This document shows, one piece after another, positions 1 through 6,026 of a stretch of DNA of 6,026 nt. A model generated the notes under the pieces. The model saw only the letters and a program-made list of their open reading frames with translations. It was not told where the DNA came from and searched no databases. Each line of letters starts with the position of its first letter. The stretch's first letter is position 1. The position numbers and the translations under genes are program-made. This stretch comes from Planctomycetota bacterium (lineage in GTDB: Bacteria; Planctomycetota; B15-G4; JADJEK01): contig JAEUIB010000082.1 of NCBI GenBank assembly GCA_016795255.1, positions 1-6,026 on the forward strand, in the 5' to 3' direction.

Positions 1-756
1 CGCGAAGCGCTCGAAGATCGGCGCGAGGTCGGACCGGTCGAGCGCGTCGTCCACCGTCGCTTGGAAGTAGACGTAGCCCGCGCCCCGCCGATACGCCGCG
101 AGCGCGACCGCGGCGCCACCGGTCGCGAAGCACGGCAGACCGGCGACGAGTTCCGGGAAGCGGACCGCGTCGACTTCGCGCGCGGCGCGTTCGCGCAGCG
201 CGGTGAGGCGCGCGTTCGCGTCGTGCGTCGCCGCGACCCATTCCGACAGCGTGATGACGCCGATGTTCAGCGACACGGCATCGACGCGCTGTTCGCTCGC
301 GACGATGAACTCCGTCGAGCTGCCGCCGACGTCGATCAACGCGAGGCGCGCGTGCTCGCCGACGTGGGTCCGCACTCCGGCGAGCGCGAGGCGGGCCTCG
401 GTCTGGCCGTCGATCGTGCGGATCGAGAGTCCGCTCCGCCGTTCGAGCTCGACCCGCGCGGCTTCACCGTTCGACGCCAGACGGAGCGCGCCGGTCGCGA
501 CGACGTCGATCGATGCCGCCCCGTCGGCGCGCGCCCGGGCAGCGTGGTCCGTCAGGGCAGCCGTGGTCCGCTCGATCGACGCCTCGGAGAGGCTGCCGCG
601 GGCGCCGAGCCCATCCGCCAGCCGGGTCACCGCCACGAATCGGCCGAGCAACTCGACCCCGCCGCCGACCCCTCGCCGACCCACGCTGCACCGCACCATG
701 TTCGACCCAAGGTCGATCGCAGCTCGCTTTGGACAATGGTTTTGTGGCGGATTCAA
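1..756 (-). CDS. Ppx/GppA family phosphatase (exopolyphosphatase or guanosine pentaphosphate phosphatase), 3' end missing
   Basis: Proteins of this family hydrolyse terminal phosphates of inorganic polyphosphate and/or convert pppGpp to ppGpp in the cytoplasm, using an ASKHA (actin/hexokinase-like) fold. About 252 residues are visible and the frame runs off the left edge; compact members are near 300 residues, so roughly 50 are missing. Numbering from a TTG at 754-756, I see the first phosphate loop AIDLGSN (13-19), the VATGALRLASNGEA segment (86-99), DGQTEARLALAGV (116-128) whose Glu120 is the likely catalytic acid, the second phosphate loop DVGGSSTEF (142-150), SLNIGVITLSE, and a Gly-rich FATGGAAVALAAY stretch. 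The start is uncertain. The ATG at 697-699 lies inside the first phosphate loop and is too late. TTG 754 gives a short natural N-terminus with only a weak GGGA upstream. GTG codons at 841-846 are also in frame before a stop at 862-864. Ppx and GppA activity cannot be separated from this fragment. Confidence 0.85.
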   Translation of the reverse strand, partial: MNPPQNHCPKRAAIDLGSNMVRCSVGRRGVGGGVELLGRFVAVTRLADGLGARGSLSEASIERTTAALTDHAARARADGAASIDVVATGALRLASNGEAARVELERRSGLSIRTIDGQTEARLALAGVRTHVGEHARLALIDVGGSSTEFIVASEQRVDAVSLNIGVITLSEWVAATHDANARLTALRERAAREVDAVRFPELVAGLPCFATGGAAVALAAYRRGAGYVYFQATVDDALDRSDLAPIFERFA

Positions 757-953
757 CGATCGGGGTCCCGGAGATCTGGGCGTCGTGGCCCCACCATACG
801 CGACCGGGCTTCGCCGCCGCGAGGCCCACCCCCCTCGAGTCACCACCCTCCGGGCCCAGGGCTATCATCCGCCCGGCTCGAAACGCCGATGCACCCTGCC
901 GGTGGGATCGACGACGGTCCGGGCCCGGTCTGTGCAACGTCGAGGTCAGATCC
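757..953. other. Divergent intergenic region between the phosphatase and the tandem-domain gene
   Basis: These 197 bases separate two genes that point away from each other, so they should contain both promoters. I find no convincing -35/-10 pair on either strand; the only AT-rich hexamer of note is TATCAT at 864-869 on the plus strand, without a partner at proper spacing. The phosphatase frame stays open up to 861, so part of this region could be coding if that gene starts at GTG 841-846. Confidence 0.5.
942..945 (+). promoter_or_regulatory. Ribosome binding site (GAGG) of the tandem-domain gene
   Basis: GAGG lies 8 bases upstream of the ATG at 954-956, a normal Shine-Dalgarno distance. It supports ATG 954 over the longer open frame that continues upstream without a start context. 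Confidence 0.6.
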
Positions 954-2102
954 ATGGCGACGAGCAACGAACGAGCGGTCCTGAAGCGCATCCTCGACCG
1001 TTACGACGACCTCGGCGCGATGCGCGAGCGGCTCCTGTCGGGATCGGTCGGCGCCACCGAGTCGCGCCAGCTCGTGCTGAAGAGCCGACGCGCCGTCGAC
1101 GCGATCGGCCGCGACGTCGGTCACCTGCCGGTCGCGTCCGCACTCGGCTCGTTGCTGCAGCGCTACAAGCTGACGAAGTACGAGTTCGTGCTGATGCTCG
1201 CGCTGCTGCGCCGGCGACTCGTCCACGAGAACCCGTACATGAAGGGGCGCGAGCTCGTCGCGCTGCTGTTCGAGTCGTCGTTCGACGTGCTGCGCGGCGC
1301 GAACTACCTCGATCCGACCGGAGCGCTGCAGTCGGCGGGCTTGATCATTCCCGACGTGCGCGAGGATTCGGTCGACGACGACTGGCTCGACATGCCGTTC
1401 AAGTTGTCGGACCGCGTGTTCCGCCTCGTGCGCGGCGCGTTCCTCGCGCATCCGGGCGGCGCGGCGCTGTTGCGCGGGCGCTCACGTGCGACCGCGTACA
1501 AGCACAACGCCGCGTACGTGCTCGATTGGCGACGCTTGTCGTTGCTGTACCGCAAGCGCGCCGCGCGCATCTTCCAGTTCGACTACTGGGACGACGTCGG
1601 CCTCGGCACCGCCGAAACCGTCACCGCACTGCGCCAACAGATCGACCGCTTCCGCGGCCGCATGACCGAGTCCTTCGCGCTGACGAAGAAGGGTCAGGAC
1701 TTCGCGCTCGAGCAACTGCGCGCCGAGTTCAAACTCGGCGACGAAGAGACGCTGATCCTCGTCACCCTGATGTTCCAGGAGCTGATGGAAGGCTCCGCGT
1801 TCCTCGATGCCGTCGACCTGCTGAAGCTGATCTCCGCCGACGAAGAGGACCTGTTGAAGAAGCGCCGCTTCCTCGCGAAGCGCAGCACGCTCGTGAAGAA
1901 CAACCTCGTCGCGCTCGAAGAGACGGTGCACGACAAGGAACTGACCGCCGAGGTCTACCTGCCGAACTGGGTCACCGACCGCATGCTCGGCCAGGACGCG
2001 AAGCAGAAGATCGACGCCGACACGAAGCTCGACTTCCACGAGTACCTGAAGGACTTGGGCTCGAGCGATCGGTTCTTCGACGATCTCGAGAGCGAGCCGT
2101 AG
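954..2102 (+). CDS. Protein with two AAA-ATPase-associated winged-helix-like domains and no ATPase
   Basis: The product has 382 residues, no signal peptide, no membrane span, and no Walker A, Walker B or other catalytic motif. After a charged helical N-terminus (1-60), residues 63-160 resemble the winged-helix-like module that precedes the ATPase in a group of bacterial AAA+ proteins. The pattern is a leucine-rich helix pair (KLTKYEFVLMLALLRRRL, 72-89), then LVALLFESS, NYLDPTGALQSAGLI (117-131), and a short strand-turn with FKLSDRVFRLV (149-159). Residues about 252-346 repeat it in diverged form: FKLGDEETLILVTLMFQEL (259-277), VDLLKL, RFLAKRSTLVKNNLV (305-319), VYLPNWVTDRML (334-345). A basic, aromatic linker (161-251) joins them, and the tail after 346 is acidic. 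A cytoplasmic adaptor, scaffold or nucleic-acid-binding role is possible. No specific function can be assigned. The gene stands alone: divergent from the phosphatase and convergent with the SDR. It is certainly coding; the domain assignment is by pattern recognition. Confidence 0.85.
   Translation: MATSNERAVLKRILDRYDDLGAMRERLLSGSVGATESRQLVLKSRRAVDAIGRDVGHLPVASALGSLLQRYKLTKYEFVLMLALLRRRLVHENPYMKGRELVALLFESSFDVLRGANYLDPTGALQSAGLIIPDVREDSVDDDWLDMPFKLSDRVFRLVRGAFLAHPGGAALLRGRSRATAYKHNAAYVLDWRRLSLLYRKRAARIFQFDYWDDVGLGTAETVTALRQQIDRFRGRMTESFALTKKGQDFALEQLRAEFKLGDEETLILVTLMFQELMEGSAFLDAVDLLKLISADEEDLLKKRRFLAKRSTLVKNNLVALEETVHDKELTAEVYLPNWVTDRMLGQDAKQKIDADTKLDFHEYLKDLGSSDRFFDDLESEP
1140..1433 (+). 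repeat. Protein-level repeat copy 1 (winged-helix-like domain)
   Basis: Residues 63-160 of the tandem-domain protein. This is the copy closest to the AAA-associated winged-helix pattern. It aligns with copy 2 at a nearly constant offset of 185-188 residues. The match is visible in the protein only, not in the DNA. Confidence 0.55.
1707..1991 (+). repeat. Protein-level repeat copy 2 (diverged winged-helix-like domain)
   Basis: Residues 252-346 of the tandem-domain protein. Landmarks pair with copy 1: KL 260-261 with 72-73, VDLLKL with ELVALL, RFLAKRSTLVKNNLV with NYLDPTGALQSAGLI, and YLPNWVTDRML with KLSDRVFRLV. It is more charged and Lys-rich than copy 1. Confidence 0.5.
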
Positions 2103-2147
2103 GGGGACTCACGTCCTCCTCGTTGCGCTTCCGTCCATTCCGCTCGC

Positions 2148-3095
2148 TCACTCCCCCGCCATCGCCTCGTCGAGCATGCGGATCAACGTCTCGCGATCGA
2201 ACGCGTGCGGCTGGTTCTCGTTGAGTTGCGCGACGCGCTGGAGAGCCGCGCGGATCGTGATCTCCGCTTCTTCGCGGTCCGGAACGACCATCACGCGGCG
2301 GCGCGGTTCCTTTGCGGTGAGCACGGCGAGGAACGCCTGCGCGACGTCGTCCGGCTCGTCGAACTCGCTGCGATCCCACGGCGCTTCGAGCATGCTTTGG
2401 ATCTGGCGCTCGTAACGCGAGCCCTTCCCCGTGTACCCCGCGTCCAGCATGCGCTGGCGCGTGTTCGTCATGATCTCCGACTTGTAGCTCCCCGGATCGA
2501 CGACGCTGACGCCGACACCGAACGGCGCGAGCTCTGCCGCCAGCGCGTCGGTGTACGCCTCGACCGCGAACTTGCTCATCGAGTACGCGCCGCCCATCGC
2601 CCACGACACGGTGCCGGAGATCGAGCCGGTCGTCGCGACGCGGCCCTTGCTGTCGATCAGCATCGGCGCGAACGCCTTCGTCACGCGATACGGGCCGAAC
2701 ACGTTGACGTCGAATTGGAACGCGAGGTCCTGCTCGCGCAGCTCGATCAGCGGACCGACGACCGCGACGCCCGCGTTGTTGATGAGTCCGTACAACCCTC
2801 GGCCCGCGGCGCGCACCGTCTCGACCGCCGCGTCGATCTGGTCCTGCTTCGTCACGTCGAGGCGGATCGCCTGGACGTTCGCGATCTTGTTCAGTTCAGC
2901 GAGGTCCTCGTCCTTGCGCGCACCGGCGTAGACGAAGAAGCCGCTCTTCGCGAGCAGCTCCGTCGTCGTGCGCCCGATGCCGGAGTTCGCGCCGGTGACG
3001 AGCACGGCTCGCTGCGCAGATGGGGTCGCTTCGTCTTGCGACGGCGAGGCCCAGGGCAACAACGTGAACAGAGCGAGGGTCATGACGTGTCGCAT
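2148..3095 (-). CDS. Short-chain dehydrogenase/reductase (classical SDR) with N-terminal leader
   Basis: This is an NAD(P)-dependent oxidoreductase of 315 residues with a Rossmann fold; the substrate is unknown. Cofactor and active-site motifs are intact: TGANSGIG (34-41), Asp80-Val81 contacting adenine, NNAG (106-109), Asn131, Ser158, and Tyr171-xxx-Lys175 with the usual 13-residue Ser-Tyr spacing, followed by a DPG segment. Arg60 after the second strand (AGAR) leans towards NADP(H). The start is ATG 3093-3095, with AAGGGA five bases upstream. This places a hydrophobic leader, MRH then VMTLALFTLLPWA then SPSQDE, before the fold. No Met lies between residue 5 and the cofactor loop, so a leaderless start is unlikely. 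The leader looks like a Sec signal peptide, without a twin arginine or lipobox. The chain is longer than the usual 250 or so because of the leader and a C-terminal helical tail (about 270-315). It is downstream of and co-directional with the kinase, 123 bases away. Confidence 0.93.
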   Translation of the reverse strand: MRHVMTLALFTLLPWASPSQDEATPSAQRAVLVTGANSGIGRTTTELLAKSGFFVYAGARKDEDLAELNKIANVQAIRLDVTKQDQIDAAVETVRAAGRGLYGLINNAGVAVVGPLIELREQDLAFQFDVNVFGPYRVTKAFAPMLIDSKGRVATTGSISGTVSWAMGGAYSMSKFAVEAYTDALAAELAPFGVGVSVVDPGSYKSEIMTNTRQRMLDAGYTGKGSRYERQIQSMLEAPWDRSEFDEPDDVAQAFLAVLTAKEPRRRVMVVPDREEAEITIRAALQRVAQLNENQPHAFDRETLIRMLDEAMAGE

Positions 3096-3100
3096 CGAGT

Positions 3101-3106
3101 TCCCTT
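3101..3106 (-). promoter_or_regulatory. Ribosome binding site (AAGGGA) of the SDR gene
   Basis: Read on the minus strand, AAGGGA ends five bases before ATG 3093-3095. It fixes the start codon that includes the hydrophobic leader. Confidence 0.7.
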
Positions 3107-3205
3107 TCGTCGGGATCCGGAGAGCGGCGTGGACGAGTCGTTCTCTACCACGAACGCGCCGACGCAGGTATCGCTGCGAGACGACGCCGACCGACCCGAA
3201 CCGTG

Positions 3206-3225
3206 CGAGTGACTCGAGTCACTCG
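3206..3225. repeat. Perfect 20-base palindrome across the kinase stop codon
   Basis: CGAGTGAC and GTCACTCG flank a central TCGA, so a transcript can form an 8-bp stem with a four-base loop. It covers the kinase stop codon (3219-3221) and the first bases after it. There is no T-run on either side, so it is not a classical intrinsic terminator. It could protect the 3' end, cause weak termination before the SDR gene, bind a dimeric protein, or be chance. Confidence 0.6.
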
Positions 3226-5759
3226 ACGCTGCGCGCCGCACGCACGCCGAGGCTGTGACTGTTGAAGTCCTGCGTGACGAAGTAGCGGTGACTGACGCGC
3301 AGCGCCGACGGCGGGTTGAAGAACGCGCCGCCGCGCGCGACCCGGTCCTTCGTTCCCTGACCTTGGATCGCGTCGTCACAGAGTTCCCAGACGTTGCCGA
3401 GCGTGTCGTGCAGACCGAATGCGTTGGCGCGATACGAACCGATCGGCGCGTGCAGCGTCGCGCCGTCGTCGATCTCGAGCGAGTACTGCCACGACGCGTT
3501 GCCGCCGTTCTCGCTCGCGAAACGATCGGCGAGGTTCGCACAACCCGCGAGCGAGCTCGCTTCGTTGCCCGTCCACCACGGCGTGACGGTGCCCGCGCGC
3601 GCGGCGTACTCCCATTCGTCCTCGCGCGGTAGGCGAAGGCCCCAGCGCTTCAGCGACTCGTCGGCGACGCGCCACGAGACTTGTTCGACGGGATTCGACT
3701 TGGTCGTGGTCTGACGACCGACGGTCGTGCCCGGTGCGTACGCGGACGGCGTGCGGAAGAACAGCATGCGCCACTGCGCCTGCGTCAGTTCGTGCTTGCC
3801 GATGAAGTACGCCGCGAGCGCGACGTCGCGCACGGGACTCTCGATCTCCGCCGCATCGGGATCGAAGTGTGCGGCGCTCGGATCGGAGCGTTGGGCGCCG
3901 ATCCGCGTCGCGGCACTCGGCACGAGCACGAGCACGGCCGCCGATTCGTCGGTGATGCGCAGTCGGCCGTTCGCATCGCGCTCGGGGAGAGTTCCCGACG
4001 CGATCACGGCGAACTCCCACAGCTTCGAATCCGGATCGGCTCCGAGCGGGACCAAGCCCCACTGCGGCGCGAGCTCGAGTCCGCCGTACCGCGGATCCGC
4101 GGCGATCGCCGACGCTGCGGCCTTCCACGCGTCGGCGGGTTCCGTCAGCGAGGCCGCCGCGATCGCGGAGCTCGCTTCGAGTCGGCGCTCGACGCTGACG
4201 ATCGTCGGGCCGTACGGATCCTCGACTTCGAGGCGGGCGAGGCCGGCCAGCAGTCGCTCTTGCGCGTCGTCGAACCATCGGTCGGACGTTTCGTCGAGGC
4301 CAGCCGCGCGCAGCACGATGGCGGATCTCTCGTGCTGTGGGCGACGACCGATGAGTTCGCGCGCTCGCGCGAGCCAACTCCGATACTCGGCGGCCCGCTC
4401 GGGACGCGGCGGCCACGCCGCGTTCGCTTCGGCCTCGAGATCCTCGACGCGCTGCATGTCCGACAGGCTCAGGATGGCCGCGAGACGCGTGCGATCGCGC
4501 ATCGCCGCGCGCGTCTCGACGATCGTGGCCGTGATCAGCGCGAGGGCCGCGAGCCCGATCGCCGCACTCGCGAGCGGATTGCGCCGCACGAGCTTCGCGA
4601 GTCGCGTCGTCCATCCGATCGGTCGCGCCGACACCGGGAGGCCGAGCCGCCACGCGCGCAGATCCGCGGCGAACGCTTCGACCGACGCGTAGCGCGCGTC
4701 GGGTTCTTTCGCGAGCGCCTTGGCGACGATCGCGTCGAGGTCTCCGCGGAACGTCTTCGCCAACGCCGACGGCGTGCTGCCGCGTCGATCCGCGGTCGCG
4801 GCCGAGACGTTGCACGCGCTCGGCGGTTTCGCGTCGACGTCGCAGATCGCGCGTTCGATCGCGAAGCGGCTCGACGTCGCCGCGTCGGGGTACGGCGCGC
4901 CGCCGACGAGCAGCTCGTGCAGGACGACGCCCAGCGAGTAGACGTCGCTCGCGACGCCGACCGGTTCGCCGCGGACTTGTTCGGGGCTCGCGTAGCGCGG
5001 GGTCAGCGCGCGGTGTGCGGCCACGGTCGCGGCGACGTCGATGTCGATGCGGCGCGCGATGCCGAAGTCGAGCAGCTTCGGTTCGCCGGTGCGCGTCACG
5101 AGCACGTTGCCGGGTTTGAGGTCGCGATGGACGAGCAGGCTCTTGTGGGCGTGATGGACCGCGCCGCAGACCTTCTCGAACAACGCGACGCGCGCAGCGA
5201 TCGACAACGCGTGGTCGTCGCAGAACACGTCGATCGGCGCACCGTCGATCTTCTCCATCGCGAGCCACGGCACGCCGTTCTCGGTCGTGCCGCCGTCGAC
5301 GAGGCGCGCGATGTTCGGGTGTTCGAGGCGCGCGAGGATCTGGCGCTCGCGGAGGAAGCTCGACAGCGACGCGCGGTCGAACGCGGATCGGCGGACGAGC
5401 TTCAGCGCGACGGTCTGTTCGAACTGGCCGTCGTCGCGATGCGCCGACCAGACGACGCCCATGCCGCCTTCGCCGAGCGGCTCGTCGAGCACGAACGGGC
5501 CGACCCGGCGGCCACGATCTCGCGCCGAGTCGTCGGGCGCCGCGATGCGCGCGATCTCGTCCGCCTCCATCGGTTCGAGGAAGCGACCGCCGTCGCCTTG
5601 CTCGGCTTCGGCGTCGGCGGCCAGCAATCGCAGGACTTCGTCGAACAACGCGGCGTCGTGCGCGCATCGCTGCTTCAGCCACGCGGCGCGCTCGCTCGTG
5701 GGCAGGTCGAGGGCCCCGAGGAACAACGCTTCGGCCTGGGCGAACCGCGGGTCGACCAT
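3219..5759 (-). CDS. Membrane-anchored Ser/Thr protein kinase with C-terminal SUMF1/FGE-like domain
   Basis: The product has 846 residues. Residues 1-60 form the helical pre-domain common before Hanks-type kinases in planctomycetes and acidobacteria (AEALFLGALDLP, then LLAADAEAE). The kinase domain (about 87-370) is complete: glycine loop GEGGMG (96-101), Lys120, Glu138, HRDLKPGN (211-218) with catalytic Asp213, DFG (231-233), SPE (258-260), and DVYSLG (272-277). It should therefore be an active RD-type kinase. After basic RLAKLVRRNP comes one membrane span (about 397-414), then a helical linker with AWPPRPE and LAPQWGLVPLG. A SUMF1/FGE-like domain (about 605-843) follows, with ELTQAQW, NPVEQVSW, LRLPREDEWEYAARAG, LGNVWELCDD and RVARGG. 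The two cysteines of active formylglycine-generating enzymes are replaced by Asn815 and Leu820, so catalysis there is unlikely. I infer a cytoplasmic kinase controlled by an external binding domain. ATG 5757-5759 has no clear Shine-Dalgarno sequence. It is followed by the SDR gene. Confidence 0.95.
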   Translation of the reverse strand: MVDPRFAQAEALFLGALDLPTSERAAWLKQRCAHDAALFDEVLRLLAADAEAEQGDGGRFLEPMEADEIARIAAPDDSARDRGRRVGPFVLDEPLGEGGMGVVWSAHRDDGQFEQTVALKLVRRSAFDRASLSSFLRERQILARLEHPNIARLVDGGTTENGVPWLAMEKIDGAPIDVFCDDHALSIAARVALFEKVCGAVHHAHKSLLVHRDLKPGNVLVTRTGEPKLLDFGIARRIDIDVAATVAAHRALTPRYASPEQVRGEPVGVASDVYSLGVVLHELLVGGAPYPDAATSSRFAIERAICDVDAKPPSACNVSAATADRRGSTPSALAKTFRGDLDAIVAKALAKEPDARYASVEAFAADLRAWRLGLPVSARPIGWTTRLAKLVRRNPLASAAIGLAALALITATIVETRAAMRDRTRLAAILSLSDMQRVEDLEAEANAAWPPRPERAAEYRSWLARARELIGRRPQHERSAIVLRAAGLDETSDRWFDDAQERLLAGLARLEVEDPYGPTIVSVERRLEASSAIAAASLTEPADAWKAAASAIAADPRYGGLELAPQWGLVPLGADPDSKLWEFAVIASGTLPERDANGRLRITDESAAVLVLVPSAATRIGAQRSDPSAAHFDPDAAEIESPVRDVALAAYFIGKHELTQAQWRMLFFRTPSAYAPGTTVGRQTTTKSNPVEQVSWRVADESLKRWGLRLPREDEWEYAARAGTVTPWWTGNEASSLAGCANLADRFASENGGNASWQYSLEIDDGATLHAPIGSYRANAFGLHDTLGNVWELCDDAIQGQGTKDRVARGGAFFNPPSALRVSHRYFVTQDFNSHSLGVRAARSVE

Positions 5760-5867
5760 CGAAGAAGCTTACGGCTCGGGACGACGCGCTGGACTGCACA
5801 CGGTTTCAATCCGAGGGAGACGTCGGGCAGCGCGGACGCAACTCGCCCGGTGGTTGGAGGGTTGACC

Positions 5868-5941
5868 ACCCGAACGAGATTGCCGCCGGCAACCCCGTCC
5901 GGTTACCCGGACGCGTTTGCCGGCGGCTATCTCGTCCGGGT
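5868..5941. repeat. Long inverted repeat, 35-base arms with four-base loop
   Basis: The left arm 5868-5902 and right arm 5907-5941 are complementary at 31 of 35 positions with no gap, closing on loop TTAC (5903-5906). The stem tip (CGTCCGG, 5896-5902, and its partner at 5907-5913) is perfect; a second perfect block is TGCCGCCGGCAA-type sequence around 5882-5892. The mismatches are at arm positions 6, 14, 26 and 28; the first would be a G-U wobble in a minus-strand RNA. There is no T-run on either side, so it is not a standard terminator. It starts 109 bases upstream of the kinase start codon. Confidence 0.85.
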
Positions 5942-5946
5942 TAGGT

Positions 5947-6018
5947 GTTGATTCTGTCTGGGGTTATGTTCGCGCTTCCGTTGGTTGGACGGGTTCGCAT
6001 AACCCACTGCCGTTCAAC
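5947..6018. repeat. Second, interrupted inverted repeat
   Basis: GGGTTATG (5961-5968) is the exact reverse complement of CATAACCC (5998-6005), and outside this pair GTTGA (5947-5951) pairs with TCAAC (6014-6018). The right part can instead form a local hairpin GGGTT-CGCAT-AACCC (5991-6005), which excludes the longer pairing. It lies five bases from the long inverted repeat and spans about the same length. Its function is unknown. Confidence 0.5.
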
Positions 6019-6026
6019 GACATAGC

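Larger units (their letters stand above)
5760..6026. other. Non-coding region upstream of the kinase gene
   Basis: These 267 bases contain no supported gene; open frames that cross them are antisense to the kinase. They should hold the kinase promoter and leader on the minus strand. The only -35-like hexamer is TTGAAA (5804-5809, minus strand), with no matching -10. The region is dominated by two inverted repeats (5868-5941 and 5947-6018), described separately. Local composition is more T-rich than in the genes at the right end. Confidence 0.55.

Noticed and set aside
464..991. Minus-strand frame covering the phosphatase start and the divergent intergenic region
   Set aside because: It is out of frame with the Ppx/GppA motifs, shows no motif, and overlaps the start and ribosome binding site of the 954 gene.
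2095..2160. Bidirectional terminator in the convergent gap between the 954-2102 gene and the SDR gene
   Set aside because: Complementary runs exist (GAGCGAG with CTCGCTC, GGGGG with CCCCC), but they cross rather than nest, and there is no T-run.
203..2224. Long open frame of about 670 codons on the plus strand overlapping the phosphatase, the 954-2102 gene and the intergenic region
   Set aside because: Its product is almost entirely Arg/Ala/Pro, has no domain, and shares the strand with a well-formed gene in another frame; it is a by-product of high GC.
3681..5951. Antisense open frame of about 750 codons over the kinase gene
   Set aside because: It mirrors the kinase codons, is Arg/Asp-rich with no motifs, and the opposite strand carries every kinase and SUMF1 motif.
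5985..6010. tRNA T-arm-like sequence (GGGTTCG near 5991)
   Set aside because: The loop has five bases instead of seven and no acceptor, D or anticodon arm can be built around it.
5868..6018. Integron attC sites: GTTAGGT (5940-5946) fits the GTTRRRY core and GTTCAAC (6012-6018) fits RYYYAAC
   Set aside because: The order is reversed for a single attC, no RYYYAAC lies at the left base of the long hairpin, the stem is too perfect and lacks the usual bulged bases, and there is no integrase. Such short degenerate matches are expected by chance.

Overview
This is a high-GC bacterial window with strongly G/C-ending codons. The best guess at a source is Planctomycetota or a similar lineage rich in Hanks-type kinases. 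The main reason is an 846-residue Ser/Thr kinase with an N-terminal helical pre-domain, one membrane span and a C-terminal sulfatase-modifying-factor (SUMF1/FGE-like) domain, an architecture typical of planctomycetes. Myxococcota or Acidobacteriota cannot be excluded from one window.

Layout, left to right. (1) Positions 1 to about 756, minus strand: a Ppx/GppA-family exopolyphosphatase/guanosine-pentaphosphate phosphatase, cut off by the left edge of the window. (2) 757-953: a divergent intergenic region. (3) 954-2102, plus strand: a 382-residue protein without catalytic motifs. It appears to hold two diverged copies of the winged-helix-like domain normally found in front of the ATPase in a group of AAA+ proteins, with no ATPase attached. 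(4) 2103-2147: a short convergent gap. (5) 2148-3095, minus strand: a complete short-chain dehydrogenase/reductase (SDR) with all catalytic residues and an unexpected signal-peptide-like leader. (6) 3096-3218: a 123-base gap with a good ribosome binding site for the SDR. A perfect 20-base palindrome crosses the stop codon of the next gene. (7) 3219-5759, minus strand: the kinase-SUMF1 fusion. (8) 5760-6026: non-coding sequence upstream of the kinase. It holds a long, nearly perfect inverted repeat (35-base arms, 4-base loop) and, next to it, a second, looser dyad.

How the genes may work together. The kinase and the SDR are co-directional and could be co-transcribed, but the gap and the palindrome at the kinase stop argue against tight coupling. 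The kinase probably signals across the membrane, with its SUMF1-like domain outside. That domain lacks the two cysteines of active formylglycine-generating enzymes, so it is more likely a binding or sensing module. The Ppx/GppA protein would act on polyphosphate or (p)ppGpp and has no evident tie to the other genes. No tRNA, rRNA, CRISPR array, transposase or integrase is visible. The points most worth a second look are the ATPase-less tandem domain protein, the exported-looking SDR, and the large hairpin upstream of the kinase.
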